64,000 bases of DNA, taken from positions 1 to 64,000 of the forward strand of contig DATDOE010000093.1 in NCBI GenBank assembly GCA_035293405.1, given 5' to 3'. Made by a program: the position numbers and the translations under genes. The notes under the pieces were generated by a model. The model made no database searches, was not told where the DNA came from, and worked only from the letters and a program-made list of their open reading frames with translations. This document shows, piece after piece, positions 44,032-52,800 of the stretch; within the stretch, counting starts at the first letter, position 1, and the number at the start of each line of letters is the position of its first letter. Origin of the DNA: Gp6-AA40 sp035293405 (GTDB lineage Bacteria; Acidobacteriota; Vicinamibacteria; Vicinamibacterales; UBA2999).

Positions 44032-44103
44032 GGGGTCAGAGCTGGGGTCAGAGTCGGGGTCAGAGCTGGGGTCAGAGTCGGGGTCAGAGTCGGGGTCAGA
44101 AAC
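44032..44103. repeat. Six 12-nt tandem repeats (GGGGTCAGAGTC)
   Basis: Units begin at 44032, 44044, 44056, 44068, 44080 and 44092, with final two bases alternating CT/TC. It lies between divergent MFS and PilZ genes. The same word occurs at 24812. The rest of the spacer to 44238 shows no recognisable promoter. Confidence 0.92.
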
Positions 44104-44238
44104 CCTGACGCGCCCCCAACCTTAGTCTGCCTCCCGTGGACCTGATCGATCCCGGGAATCACCAAGGTCTGCCTGTTTTGCTGGACTTTCACGCTGATCC
44201 TGGCGCGGCGCGCGACTTGCCTCGGGGAGTGGTGACCC

Positions 44239-45480
44239 ATGACTCGTATCCTTGCCATCGAACCTGACCCTGAACGCGGTGCGCTCCTCCAGCGTCTCGT
44301 GCAAGAGGCCATCGACGCCCACGTCGTGCTGGTCGCGTCTACCGACGCGGCGACGGCGGCGATGGAACACAGCCAGCCCGATCTCATCCTGGCCTCCACG
44401 CTCCTGACCCCCAGGGACGAACAGAATCTGGTGGCACATCTGCGGCAAACGCCCTCACTTCGGCATCTGCCGATCCTCACCATTCCGGCGGTGATGGATC
44501 AGCCCGAGGTCGCAACCGGCGGTCTGATGTCCCGCCTGTTGCGCCGCCAGAAGTCCAGCCGGCCGTCGTACGATTTCAGCGCCGTCGTCACGCGGATTGA
44601 AGAAGCCCTCGAGCAGTCACGGACCGAGGCGGCGGCCGCCGCGTTGGATGACGCGAGCCCCGCGCCGCCGGTCATCGATGGACCGTCTCTGGTCCTGACG
44701 GCACCGGACGAGCAGGCTCTCAGCTCGTGGGAGCTCGGCCCGGCACGCAAGCGAGCGCAGCGCTGGACCAACTCCCAGCTGCCCTGGCTCGCGAGTGTGA
44801 AGCTCTCGTGGGGACTCGAGCTGCGCCTGCTCAATATCTCCAGCACCGGCGTGCTCGTCGAATCGGGCGTCGCGCTGGCTCCGGGGACGACGACAACGTT
44901 TCAGCTCAGAGGGCCGAACCAGGACATGGTCGTGCCGGGGCGCGTGGTGAGAAACCGCGTCGCCGCGGTGAACGGGCTCGGCGTGAGATACCAGGCTGCA
45001 GCCGTGTTCGATACGCCCTTCGACACCCTGGCGGCACCCGACAGCAACGCGATCGATCCGGCCGAACACCTGGCGGACCTCGTCGCCTCGGTGCGTGAAC
45101 AGGCGGCCTGCGGCGCCCACCCCGCCGATCTCCGGGCTGAGTTCGAGGCGGGAGTGTTGAAACTGGTGACCGCGCGGGAGGTGCGCCTGCGTGACGTGCC
45201 GATTGTGGAGAACGACGGTCGTGAGTCCGTGTATTTCACGATTGCGGCGCCCGACTCGACACCGGCGGTTCTGCAAGTGACCTTCGAGCCGGACTATCAA
45301 CCTGTCCCGGAGGAATTCGACGCGCTCGTGGCCGCCGCTCAGGCCGCCGCGAAGGTATTGCCTCTCACTGAAACGGCACGGCAGGTGAGCATGCCGTCGC
45401 GAGCGGCACGACGGAACGGCGGGCAGATCCGCCTCGTCCCACCTGCCGCATCACGAGAGGAGTTCCGCGAGTCGGCGTGA
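44239..45480 (+). CDS. PilZ-domain protein with degenerate receiver domain
   Basis: 413 residues, Shine-Dalgarno ggggag upstream. Residues 1-120 look like a response-regulator receiver (MTRILAIEPDPERGALLQRL), but the phospho-acceptor position in QPDLILAS is Ser53 instead of Asp, so it is probably a pseudo-receiver. Residues ~170-260 fit a PilZ-type beta-barrel (LLNISSTGVLVESG, VPGRVVRNRV, LGVRYQAAAVF). The canonical RxxxR c-di-GMP motif is not evident. A GAF-like or unassigned C-terminal part follows. It is likely a cytoplasmic signalling adaptor. Confidence 0.75.
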   Translation: MTRILAIEPDPERGALLQRLVQEAIDAHVVLVASTDAATAAMEHSQPDLILASTLLTPRDEQNLVAHLRQTPSLRHLPILTIPAVMDQPEVATGGLMSRLLRRQKSSRPSYDFSAVVTRIEEALEQSRTEAAAAALDDASPAPPVIDGPSLVLTAPDEQALSSWELGPARKRAQRWTNSQLPWLASVKLSWGLELRLLNISSTGVLVESGVALAPGTTTTFQLRGPNQDMVVPGRVVRNRVAAVNGLGVRYQAAAVFDTPFDTLAAPDSNAIDPAEHLADLVASVREQAACGAHPADLRAEFEAGVLKLVTAREVRLRDVPIVENDGRESVYFTIAAPDSTPAVLQVTFEPDYQPVPEEFDALVAAAQAAAKVLPLTETARQVSMPSRAARRNGGQIRLVPPAASREEFRESA

Positions 45481-45594
45481 GGTCAGGGCGGACAACTCCC
45501 AACTCCCAACCCCGGCGGCGGGAACCGACTGCGCCGCAAGCGAGTCTCAGCCTAGGAGCCTGCGCTTCAGCAGGTCAGAGCCGGGAGCTCCTGC

Positions 45595-46815
45595 ATGCGA
45601 GCGCTGCCGTCGTCATTCGTCCTTACGGTCGTTCTGGCCGCGTCTGGAATCGTACTGGCCGGGCAGAGCGCTCCCCGGGACTATCCCCAATGGCGTGGCC
45701 AGCACAGAGACGGTGCGGCGTCCGGTTTCATCGCGCCGAAGTCCTGGCCATCCGCGCTGACACGTCGTTGGAAGGTCGAGGTCGGTGATGGCTACGCCAC
45801 ACCGCTCGTCATCGGAGATACGGTCTACGTCTTCACGCGGCGCGACGAAAACGAAGGACTGACCGCGCTCAGCGCCAGAACCGGTGAGGAGCGCTGGCGA
45901 TCGAGCTACCCGGCTCCGTACTCCCCGAGCCAGCCGACAGCGATCCATGGCGCCGGACCGAAAGCCACGCCGCTCTATCAGGAAGGCAAGCTGTTCACGC
46001 TCGGCATCAGCGGCATCGTGTCGGGCTTTGATGCCGCGACCGGCAAACGGTTATGGCAAACCGAGCCCCCCAAAGAACCTCCCTACTTCAGCGCCGCGTC
46101 CTCGCCTCTCGGCGACAAGGGACTGGTGATCGTTCATCCGGGCGACTACGGTCCGTTGACCGCCTTCGACACCGGCACAGGTGATGTGAAATGGACGGCG
46201 GGCGGCGGAGGCTTCTTCGCCTCGCCGATCATCATCGAGCTCGGAGGAACCCGGCAGATCGTCTCCGCGACTCAGGACAGCGTCATCGCGGTATCGCCGG
46301 ACGGCCGCGTGTTGTGGCGCTATCCATGGAAGGGTAGCAACGGCGGCACCACACCGATCCTCAACGGCGACACGATCATCGTCAGCTCACCCGAGCCGGG
46401 AGTCCTCGCGCTCAGGCCAACGATGCGCGACGGGACGTGGAGTGTCACCACCGTGTGGGAAACCAAAGAGGTGTCGATGTACGTGAGCAACCCGGTCGTG
46501 GTCGCCGACACGCTCTTCGGCCTGTCGACGAAGGCGCGGGGCCAGTTCTTCGCGCTCGACGCCAAGACGGGCGCCGTGTTGTGGCTGGGACAGTCCCGGG
46601 AAGCCGAGAACACCGCGCTCGTCAAAGCCGGCGACCTGTTGTTCCTGCTGAACGACGATGCGGAATTGATCGTGGCCAGGGCGAGCCGGAGTGCGTTCAC
46701 GGCGATCGCGCGCTACACCGTCGCCGAGAGCGCCACGTGGGCACAGCCGGCCATCTCCGGCAACCGCATCTTCGTGAAGGACGTCACGTCGCTGTCGCTG
46801 TGGACGATCGATTGA
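45595..46815 (+). CDS. Exported PQQ-like beta-propeller protein
   Basis: 406 residues with a signal peptide (MRALPSSFVLTVVLAASGIV, cleavage after LAG or GQS). WD40-like PQQ/BamB-type blades repeat: DYPQWRGQHRDGAASGF, LTALSARTGEERWRSSYPA, VSGFDAATGKRLWQTEPP, VIAVSPDGRVLWRYPWKGS, FALDAKTGAVLWLGQ. No C-type or quinoprotein catalytic residues are clear, so it is likely a binding or scaffold propeller rather than a dehydrogenase. No partner is obvious. The 114-base spacer before it shows no clear signal beyond gggagctcc. Confidence 0.85.
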   Translation: MRALPSSFVLTVVLAASGIVLAGQSAPRDYPQWRGQHRDGAASGFIAPKSWPSALTRRWKVEVGDGYATPLVIGDTVYVFTRRDENEGLTALSARTGEERWRSSYPAPYSPSQPTAIHGAGPKATPLYQEGKLFTLGISGIVSGFDAATGKRLWQTEPPKEPPYFSAASSPLGDKGLVIVHPGDYGPLTAFDTGTGDVKWTAGGGGFFASPIIIELGGTRQIVSATQDSVIAVSPDGRVLWRYPWKGSNGGTTPILNGDTIIVSSPEPGVLALRPTMRDGTWSVTTVWETKEVSMYVSNPVVVADTLFGLSTKARGQFFALDAKTGAVLWLGQSREAENTALVKAGDLLFLLNDDAELIVARASRSAFTAIARYTVAESATWAQPAISGNRIFVKDVTSLSLWTID

Positions 46816-46867
46816 GGTTCACGTCGGAAGCGCTGATACTAGCGACCTCAGTTGGTCGCGCTGACAC

Positions 46868-47515
46868 ATGAGGCTGCTCAACCTGCTCGAGCGGATCGGC
46901 GAGCTCCCAGCCGAGGTCTGGCTCCTGCCGCCCGTGGTGATTCTGCTCACCATGGCGGCGGTCAGCTTCCTCCTTCGAAGCGCCAGGCTCCGCCGCTATC
47001 GCGCCATCGCCGCGCACACAGGGCTCAGCGTCAAGCCACAGATCTTCACTGCGTCGGAGGTGCAGGGGACGTTCCGCGGCTGGCCGCTGATCATGACGAC
47101 GGTGGGTCGCCGGCGGCCGACGTTCAGACGGCGGTGGACGCTCATTACGGTAGACCTGAAGAACCCTGAGATGATCAGCCTGCACCTGTGGCCGCAGGAT
47201 TTCATCGACCACCTGTTCATGGCGGCGGGATTCAAGGAATTACACGTCGGCGACGCCGGGTTCGACCGCCGGTATGTCATTCGATCCGACGAACCTGTCC
47301 TGGTCACGAAGATGTTTCAGGACAGAGTGCTGCGCGACGGCATCCTGCACGCGAATATCGATAGCGTGGATCTGGTGAGCTCGAAGATGCACGTCTACTA
47401 CGCGCGCGAAGAGCGCAGCCCGGCGCACGCCGAAACGTTGTTCACGGCCGTGACCGGGCTGGCGGATGCGATCGATGCGCTCGAGAGTGACGGCAAGCCC
47501 GAGATCATCCGCTAG
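46868..47515 (+). CDS. Hypothetical single-pass membrane protein
   Basis: 215 residues with one N-terminal transmembrane helix (VWLLPPVVILLTMAAVSFLL, ~18-38), then a basic stretch and a cytoplasmic domain with mixed alpha/beta pattern. I do not recognise the family with certainty; the layout recalls DUF3137-like proteins. It starts at ATG. Its stop shares CTAG with the convergent AraC-family gene. Confidence 0.65.
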   Translation: MRLLNLLERIGELPAEVWLLPPVVILLTMAAVSFLLRSARLRRYRAIAAHTGLSVKPQIFTASEVQGTFRGWPLIMTTVGRRRPTFRRRWTLITVDLKNPEMISLHLWPQDFIDHLFMAAGFKELHVGDAGFDRRYVIRSDEPVLVTKMFQDRVLRDGILHANIDSVDLVSSKMHVYYAREERSPAHAETLFTAVTGLADAIDALESDGKPEIIR

Positions 47516-48414
47516 TCGCCGAGCGGCCAGTAGACTTCGGTGCGCCAGTCTGCTGGATCGGGGAAATCCGCCGGGTCGGTGATGTACGACTCCCACGGCG
47601 CTCCGCCCACGCGGAAACCGTTGGCTTCAGTCCAGCGTTCCATGGCGGCGTAGGTCTCGGCGAGTTGTTCGTACGGCCCGCCGTGAACGCCCACGACGAC
47701 CGGCCCGCCAGGCAGGACACCAGCCTCGACCTTTCCTTCACCCGCAACCGTTGCGGCAACGGGCACGCCGACCTCCATGGTGTAGAGGCCTGGACCGGTC
47801 GCGAGGTACCGGGAGAACGGCCGCCCAGCGATCGCGATGCCTGTCCCCAACGCATAGGGAAAGGCCTGACCCAGACCTTCGCCGATCGCCGTCGCAATCT
47901 CGTGGCGGGCGACGCGGAGGCGGACGATGAGGACGGGCTGAGCCGCGAGCTCACGGCGGTCTATCGACAAGACGGGCATCACGGATCTCCGGTATGAAGA
48001 GTTGACGGTCGTATGGAAGAGGCCGATGCATGGACCAGCCGCATCGGTCAGCGCGACGTGTCGCGCCCGCACCTCCGCTGATGCGCCCTGGAGAGCCGCG
48101 GCGCGATAGCTCGCGGGACTCTGGCCGAACTGGCGGCGGAACGCGCGCGTGAACACCTCGTGACTGCTGAACCCGGCGCCGATCGCAACGTCGAGCACGG
48201 CGTCGTCGTGAGCGGCCAGCCTCGCCGCCGCGCGCTCGAGGCGGACGCGAAGCGTGTATTGCTTCGGGGTCTCGCCGAGGACCCGACGAAAGGCGCGATG
48301 AAGGTGAAAGGGCGACCACCCTGCCCGTGATGCCAACGCCTCCAGCGAGACATTGCCGTCGAGACGGCCACGGATGTCGTGAAGCAGCTGCAGGAGGTCG
48401 CGTTCGGGAGGCAT
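47512..48414 (-). CDS. AraC-family regulator with GyrI-like effector domain
   Basis: 300 residues. The AraC DNA-binding domain is N-terminal (VSLEALASRAGWSPFHLHRA, FRRVLGETPKQYTLRVRLER, AIGAGFSSHEVFTRAFRRQF). A GyrI-like/SRPBCC-type small-molecule-binding domain follows from about 145 to the end (VLIVRLRVARHEIATAIGEG, YTMEVGVPVAA, VVGVHGGPYEQLAETY). The SoxS/Rob-related proteins with this fusion activate efflux or stress genes in response to cationic compounds. No target gene is obvious. ATG start; no autoregulatory site recognised. Confidence 0.92.
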   Translation of the reverse strand: MPPERDLLQLLHDIRGRLDGNVSLEALASRAGWSPFHLHRAFRRVLGETPKQYTLRVRLERAAARLAAHDDAVLDVAIGAGFSSHEVFTRAFRRQFGQSPASYRAAALQGASAEVRARHVALTDAAGPCIGLFHTTVNSSYRRSVMPVLSIDRRELAAQPVLIVRLRVARHEIATAIGEGLGQAFPYALGTGIAIAGRPFSRYLATGPGLYTMEVGVPVAATVAGEGKVEAGVLPGGPVVVGVHGGPYEQLAETYAAMERWTEANGFRVGGAPWESYITDPADFPDPADWRTEVYWPLGD

Positions 48415-48482
48415 CGACTCGGGAATGATAGGCGAGGTCGGCGTCGAGTTTCTTGATGTTTCTTGCTGTTCTTGCGGCCTGG

Positions 48483-48506
48483 GTCCGGCTGAAGCCGGAC
48501 ACTACG
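48483..48506. repeat. Interspersed hairpin GTCCGGC-TGAA-GCCGGAC
   Basis: Perfect 7-bp stem with TGAA loop, then ACTACG. The reference copy for the variants at 7333 and 13763. Located in the spacer upstream of the araC-like gene; the rest of that spacer (48415-48593) shows nothing else clear. Confidence 0.9.
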
Positions 48507-48593
48507 TCAACGGCGGCGTCAGAGTGTGACCCGGCCCGGTCGGACTATGGTTCACGTTCCCGGACGGCAGCACGCGGTGGTTCGAGCTGAGCC

Positions 48594-49979
48594 CTACATC
48601 ATCACGCGAATGACGTCCGAGCGCGTGACGATGAACGTCTTGTCGGTCTTGAAATCACGGATCAGCACCGCCGGGTTCGCTGGCGTGATCATCGTCGAGA
48701 GCAGCTCCAGCGGCGTCGAGATGTCGACGAATGGAAATGCCGGCTGCATGATCGCCTCGACCGGCTTGCTCTTGCACTCCGGCTGACGCATGAACTCGTC
48801 GTAGAGGTGCGTCTCGTTGAGTGACCCGACGATGCGCCCGTTCTTGGTGACGGAGATCTGTGAGAAGTCGTGCTCGCCCATGATCCGCACGGCCTCCTCG
48901 ACCGGTCGCGAGGCTTCGACCGCGAACAGCTCGCCTGAGACGCCCATCGCGACGAGATCGCGCGCCGTCATGCCGGTGACCTCGAGGAAGCCCTTCGCGC
49001 GCATCCACTCGTCGTTGTACATCTTCGCCAGGTAGCGCGAGCCATGGTCGTGGAAGACCACGACGACGACATCGCCCTTCTTGAAGTGCTCGGCGAGTTG
49101 GAGGACGCCGGCCATCGCGGCGCCCGCGGAGTTGCCGGCGAAGATGCCTTCCTCGCGCGCGAGCCGGCGAGTCATGAGCGCCGCGTCCTTGTCGGTCACC
49201 TTCTCGAAGTGATCGATGATCGAGAAGTCGACATTGCCCGGGAGGAAGTCCTCGCCGATGCCCTCGGTGATGTAGGGATAGATCTCGTTCTTGTCGAAGA
49301 TACCGGTCTCTTTGTATTTCTTGAAGACCGATCCGTAGGTGTCCACGCCCCATACCTTGACGGCCGCGTTTCGCTCCTTGAGGTAACGTCCGATCCCGCT
49401 GATCGTGCCGCCGGTGCCGACACCGACCACGAGGTGCGCCACCCGACCATCGGTCTGCTGCCAGATCTCCGGCGCCGTCTGCTCGTAGTGCGCCTCGGTA
49501 TTCGACTTGTTGTCGTACTGGTTGGCCTTCCAGGCGTTCGGAATCTCGCGCTCGAGACGGGAGGAGACCGAATAGTACGACCGCGGATCCTCCGGATCGA
49601 CATCGGTGGGGCACACGATCACTTCGGCGCCGAACGCCTTCAGCGCGTCGATCTTCTCCTTCGACTGCTTGTCGGTCGTCGTGAAGATGCAGTTGTAGCC
49701 CTTGACGGCGGCGACAATCGCCAGCCCCATGCCGGTGTTGCCGGACGTGCCCTCGATGATCGTCCCGCCCGGCTTGAGCTGCCCGGATCGCTCCGCGTCC
49801 TCGACCATCTTGATGGCGATCCGGTCCTTGATCGAATTCCCCGGATTGAAGGTCTCGACCTTGGCCAGCACGGTCGCCTCGGTGACGTCGCGCGTGATGT
49901 GATTGATGCGGACCATCGGCGTGTAGCCGATCGCCCCGAGGATGGTGTCGCAGATTTTGGTTCCGGGAGGATTCGCCAC
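48594..49979 (-). CDS. Cystathionine beta-synthase with CBS domains
   Basis: 461 residues from GTG 49979. Fold-type II PLP enzyme that condenses serine or O-acetylserine with homocysteine or sulfide. The N-terminal half shows TPMVRINHITRD, the PLP lysine in GNSIKDRIAIKM, EGTSGNTGMGLAIVAA and VGVGTGGTISGIGRYLKE. The C-terminal ~120 residues form a CBS-domain pair (VEEAVRIMGEHDFSQISVTK, GSLNETHLYDEFM), a regulatory module for adenosyl ligands. Cysteine synthases lack this tail, so a cystathionine beta-synthase-type name is preferred. The ORF extends to 50096, but residues before GTG 49979 are a translated repeat. Confidence 0.9.
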   Translation of the reverse strand: MANPPGTKICDTILGAIGYTPMVRINHITRDVTEATVLAKVETFNPGNSIKDRIAIKMVEDAERSGQLKPGGTIIEGTSGNTGMGLAIVAAVKGYNCIFTTTDKQSKEKIDALKAFGAEVIVCPTDVDPEDPRSYYSVSSRLEREIPNAWKANQYDNKSNTEAHYEQTAPEIWQQTDGRVAHLVVGVGTGGTISGIGRYLKERNAAVKVWGVDTYGSVFKKYKETGIFDKNEIYPYITEGIGEDFLPGNVDFSIIDHFEKVTDKDAALMTRRLAREEGIFAGNSAGAAMAGVLQLAEHFKKGDVVVVVFHDHGSRYLAKMYNDEWMRAKGFLEVTGMTARDLVAMGVSGELFAVEASRPVEEAVRIMGEHDFSQISVTKNGRIVGSLNETHLYDEFMRQPECKSKPVEAIMQPAFPFVDISTPLELLSTMITPANPAVLIRDFKTDKTFIVTRSDVIRVMM

Positions 49980-49998
49980 GCCGTTATCTGTACCACGA

Positions 49999-50105
49999 CT
50001 TGGTTGGTTCGTGGATGGTGGTTCGTGGTTCGTGGTCTTTTTGGTTGGTTCGTGGTTAACGGGCCGACCACCAAACGACCAAGAACCACGAACCACGAAC
50101 CAACC
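49999..50105. repeat. GGTTCGTGG array facing its complement
   Basis: Left part, 49999-50057: ttggttggttcgtgg and ggttcgtggttcgtgg words. Right part, 50065-50105: ccaccaaacgaccaagaacc and cacgaaccacgaacc words. A large cruciform is possible. It lies between the cystathionine beta-synthase start and the DUF486 gene. Confidence 0.85.
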
Positions 50106-50111
50106 CGCATC

Positions 50112-50453
50112 TCACTTGAACATGAAATAGACGGCGCCAAGCAGGCAGCCTCCCGCCCAGAGGAAATTCCAGCTGACCGGCTGACGCATATACAAGAGCG
50201 CGAAGGGAACGAACACGCTCAGCGTGATCACTTCCTGGATGATCTTCAGCTGCGCGAGCGACAGCGTCTGATAGCCGATGCGATTGGCCGGGACTTGCAG
50301 CAGGTACTCGAACAGCGCGATCCCCCAGCTCACGAGGGCGGCGACGTACCACGGCCGCCCGGACAGATTGCGCAGGTGGGCGTACCAGGCGAACGTCATG
50401 AACACGTTGGAGGCCGCGAGGAGGACGACGGTCGGAAGAATACCGGACAGCAT
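50112..50453 (-). CDS. DUF486 family small membrane protein
   Basis: 113 residues with four hydrophobic helices. VVLLAASNVFMTFAWYAHL, SWGIALFEYLLQVPANRIGY, LAQLKIIQEVITLSVFVPFA and FLWAGGCLLGAVYFMFK match the DUF486 family, short proteins resembling small multidrug transporters. Function is not established. The start is ATG 50453. Flanked on both sides by repeat arrays. Confidence 0.9.
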   Translation of the reverse strand: MLSGILPTVVLLAASNVFMTFAWYAHLRNLSGRPWYVAALVSWGIALFEYLLQVPANRIGYQTLSLAQLKIIQEVITLSVFVPFALLYMRQPVSWNFLWAGGCLLGAVYFMFK

Positions 50454-50480
50454 GTCCGGAATTCTAATGACGTTTCACGC

Positions 50481-50560
50481 CCACGAGCCACGGAGGCGCG
50501 GAGGCGCGGAGGCGCGGAGACTTTCTTGCCGGAATGCTCCGTGTCTCCGCGTCTCCGTGG
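50481..50560. repeat. GGAGGCGC array facing its complement
   Basis: Left: ccacgag, ccacggaggcgcggaggcgcgg and ggcgcggaga words at 50481-50520. Right: gctccgtgtctccgcgtctc and ccgtgg at 50536-50560. The ends pair to form a stem loop. It lies between the DUF486 gene and the RNA helicase stop. This 'cacggag' word is a familiar spacer repeat in related genomes. Confidence 0.88.
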
Positions 50561-50590
50561 CAACGTGACTGGGTAACGTTGCAGCGCCGA

Positions 50591-51967
50591 CTAAGGCTCG
50601 CGCCTCCGCGTGTGTCGCGCCGGCGGCCGCGACGAACGTCCCGATCCCGGGCGATGCGGGCCATGCGGGCCGGCCGGGCGGCCATGAGGCGCTGCCGGCC
50701 GCGCGTGCGGCGCTCCAGGGCGAGCCGGCCCCCCGGCGCGGCGCTCGGCGTTGGCGCGGGCGCGTGTGCGCTCCTCGGCCTTGCGCGCGCGGATGCCGGC
50801 GATACGCTCGGCGATCGGGATCTCCAGCTTCGTCTGCGGGCGCGCCTTGTAGTCGAAATCGGGAAGCGTGATGCGCGGCAGGCTCCGGCCGATGGCCCGC
50901 TCGATCGCCCGCAGATCGGCTTCCTCCTCAGGCGCGACGAACGTGAACGCGTCGCCGGTCAGCTCGGCGCGACCGGTGCGGCCGACGCGGTGAATGTAGT
51001 CCTCGGGCACGGCCGGCACGTCGAAGTTCACCACATGACTGAGCGCCTCGACGTCGATGCCGCGCGCGGCGATGTCAGTGGCCACGAGCACGCGATATTT
51101 CCCGGCCTTGAACCCGGCCAGCGCTTCGGTGCGTTGGGCCTGCGAGCGGTTGCCGTGAATGCGCGCGGCGTTGACCCGCGCGCGCACCAGGTGATCGGCC
51201 AGCCGGTTCGCCCGATGCTTGGTGCGCGTGAACACCAGCGCTTCCTTCACCAGCCCGCGCTCCAGCAACTGGATGAAGAGCGACGCCTTGAGATCCTGCG
51301 CAACCGGGTACACCGCCTGCGTGATTCCGACCGCCGGCTTGGCGTGCCGCTGCAGGTTGACCGTGATCGGCTGCTTCAGCATGTCCGCGGCCAGGACCGC
51401 GATCGGCGCCGGCATCGTCGCGCTGAAGAACAGCGTCTGACGCTTGGCAGGAATGTGTTTGAGGATCCGGCGGATGTCCGGCAGGAACCCCATGTCGAGC
51501 ATGCGATCGGCCTCGTCCAGCACCAGGTGCTCGATACCTTCGAGCCTGGCATAGCTTGACCTGAAGTGATCGAGGAGCCGGCCCGGCGTGGCGACGAGCA
51601 CGTCGACACCGCTGCGGAACGCATGCTCCTGGGGGCCCATGCTCACGCCGCCGTACACGGCAGCACCGGTCAACGCCGTGTGCACGGCCAGGGCGTTGAA
51701 GTCTTCGAGGATCTGCGCCGCCAGCTCGCGTGTCGGCGTGAGGATCAGGGCGCGGGTCGTTCGCCGCGGCCGGCTAATCAGCTGGTTCAGGATGGGGAGG
51801 AGAAACGCGGCGGTCTTTCCGCTTCCCGTCTGGGCGCAGGCAAGGACGTCGCGGCCGTCGATCGCCGCGGGGATGGCCTCGGCTTGAATTGGGGTGGGTC
51901 GCGCAAAGCCGAGCTCACGGATTCCCTTGAGCAGGTCGGCATGGAGGTTCAGTGAATTGAATGGCAC
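50591..51967 (-). CDS. DEAD-box RNA helicase (RhlE type)
   Basis: 458 residues. It has Q motif GFARPTPIQAEAIP, Walker A AQTGSGKT, PTRELAAQI, motif II DEAD (LVLDEADRMLDMGF), SAT, and C-terminal HRVGRTGRA. The last ~70 residues are rich in Arg, Pro, His and Gly (GPHGPHRPGSGRSSRPPARH), an RNA-binding tail seen in RhlE proteins. It acts in RNA remodelling and ribosome assembly at low temperature. Starts at GTG 51967. A following unrelated DUF4159 gene is on the same strand after a 77-base spacer. Confidence 0.94.
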   Translation of the reverse strand: MPFNSLNLHADLLKGIRELGFARPTPIQAEAIPAAIDGRDVLACAQTGSGKTAAFLLPILNQLISRPRRTTRALILTPTRELAAQILEDFNALAVHTALTGAAVYGGVSMGPQEHAFRSGVDVLVATPGRLLDHFRSSYARLEGIEHLVLDEADRMLDMGFLPDIRRILKHIPAKRQTLFFSATMPAPIAVLAADMLKQPITVNLQRHAKPAVGITQAVYPVAQDLKASLFIQLLERGLVKEALVFTRTKHRANRLADHLVRARVNAARIHGNRSQAQRTEALAGFKAGKYRVLVATDIAARGIDVEALSHVVNFDVPAVPEDYIHRVGRTGRAELTGDAFTFVAPEEEADLRAIERAIGRSLPRITLPDFDYKARPQTKLEIPIAERIAGIRARKAEERTRARANAERRAGGPARPGAPHARPAAPHGRPAGPHGPHRPGSGRSSRPPARHTRRREP

Positions 51968-52044
51968 CTTGGGATTCTACTGTGCCCCGCGCGTGCGAAC
52001 TGTGAACCGCGAATCCATTGAACGTTTCGCACCCACCCGTGCGG

Positions 52045-52800
52045 TCAATGCGTCATCGCATACACGAAGTAGTTGACGCCCAGCCGGTAGGCGTCGTTGG
52101 TGGGGTCGGGGTTGTAGAGGCCCTCGGCCGACCATTCCCAGTACTCGGCGATGTCGCTGTTGTGATTGGCCAGCGCCATCATGCGGCCGCCGGGATCGTT
52201 GTTCTCGAACATCGCGTAGTAGCCGGGCAGGACGTCCATGCTCGGGTGCGGCACGTCGAGCTTGGTGATGTCGTAGAACGCGTGAAAGATCGGGTGGCTC
52301 ACGTCGATTTTGATGAACGTATGTCCGGGCAGCGCGCGGCGCATCTGGGCGACGAGGTTGGCCCAGTGGTCAGGGCCCTCGAAGTCGTCGAAGATCACGA
52401 ACCCGCCCTTGAGCAGGTATCGTCGCAGATTCTCCGCCTCGCTCGGCTGAATCGACCAGTAGCCCGGCTCCCACACGTAGAGGACCGGATTCTGGAAGAT
52501 CTCGGGGTCGTCCAGGCCGAGCACGTTGGTGCCCTCCAGATGGACGCGAATGTGTGTGATGTGATCCAGGATCGCGCTCAGATTCCGATCGGCCGCGGGA
52601 TAGTCATGCGACCACGCTGCACCGCCGAAGCCGCCGAAGCCGCCAAGACCGGATCCGTAGACGAGGCGTGTGAACACCAGGTTGCCGTCATGCTCGACCA
52701 CCTGCCGGAACGAGGCCGGCGTGCGCCGCCCCTGGCCGGCCACGAGCAGCGGCATCAAAAGCGCCACGAGCAGGGTCACGCTGAACGTTCGCAACTTCAC
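52045..52800 (-). CDS. DUF4159 protein, second copy
   Basis: 251 residues from GTG 52800 with a signal peptide (TFSVTLLVALLMPLLVAGQG). The DUF4159 fold, related to glutamine-amidotransferase-like domains, shows YPAADRNLSAILDHITHIRV, RRYLLKGGFVIFDDFEGPDH and the final YAMTH shared with the upstream paralogue. Last gene of the MoxR operon. The ORF is open to 52821, but the extra residues (KCEVRSVKLR) come from a tandem repeat. Exported; no catalytic residues recognised. Confidence 0.85.
   Translation of the reverse strand: MKLRTFSVTLLVALLMPLLVAGQGRRTPASFRQVVEHDGNLVFTRLVYGSGLGGFGGFGGAAWSHDYPAADRNLSAILDHITHIRVHLEGTNVLGLDDPEIFQNPVLYVWEPGYWSIQPSEAENLRRYLLKGGFVIFDDFEGPDHWANLVAQMRRALPGHTFIKIDVSHPIFHAFYDITKLDVPHPSMDVLPGYYAMFENNDPGGRMMALANHNSDIAEYWEWSAEGLYNPDPTNDAYRLGVNYFVYAMTH

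Noticed and set aside
44032..44103. CRISPR-like array
   Set aside because: Units are 12 bases with no unique spacers and no cas genes; a plain tandem repeat.
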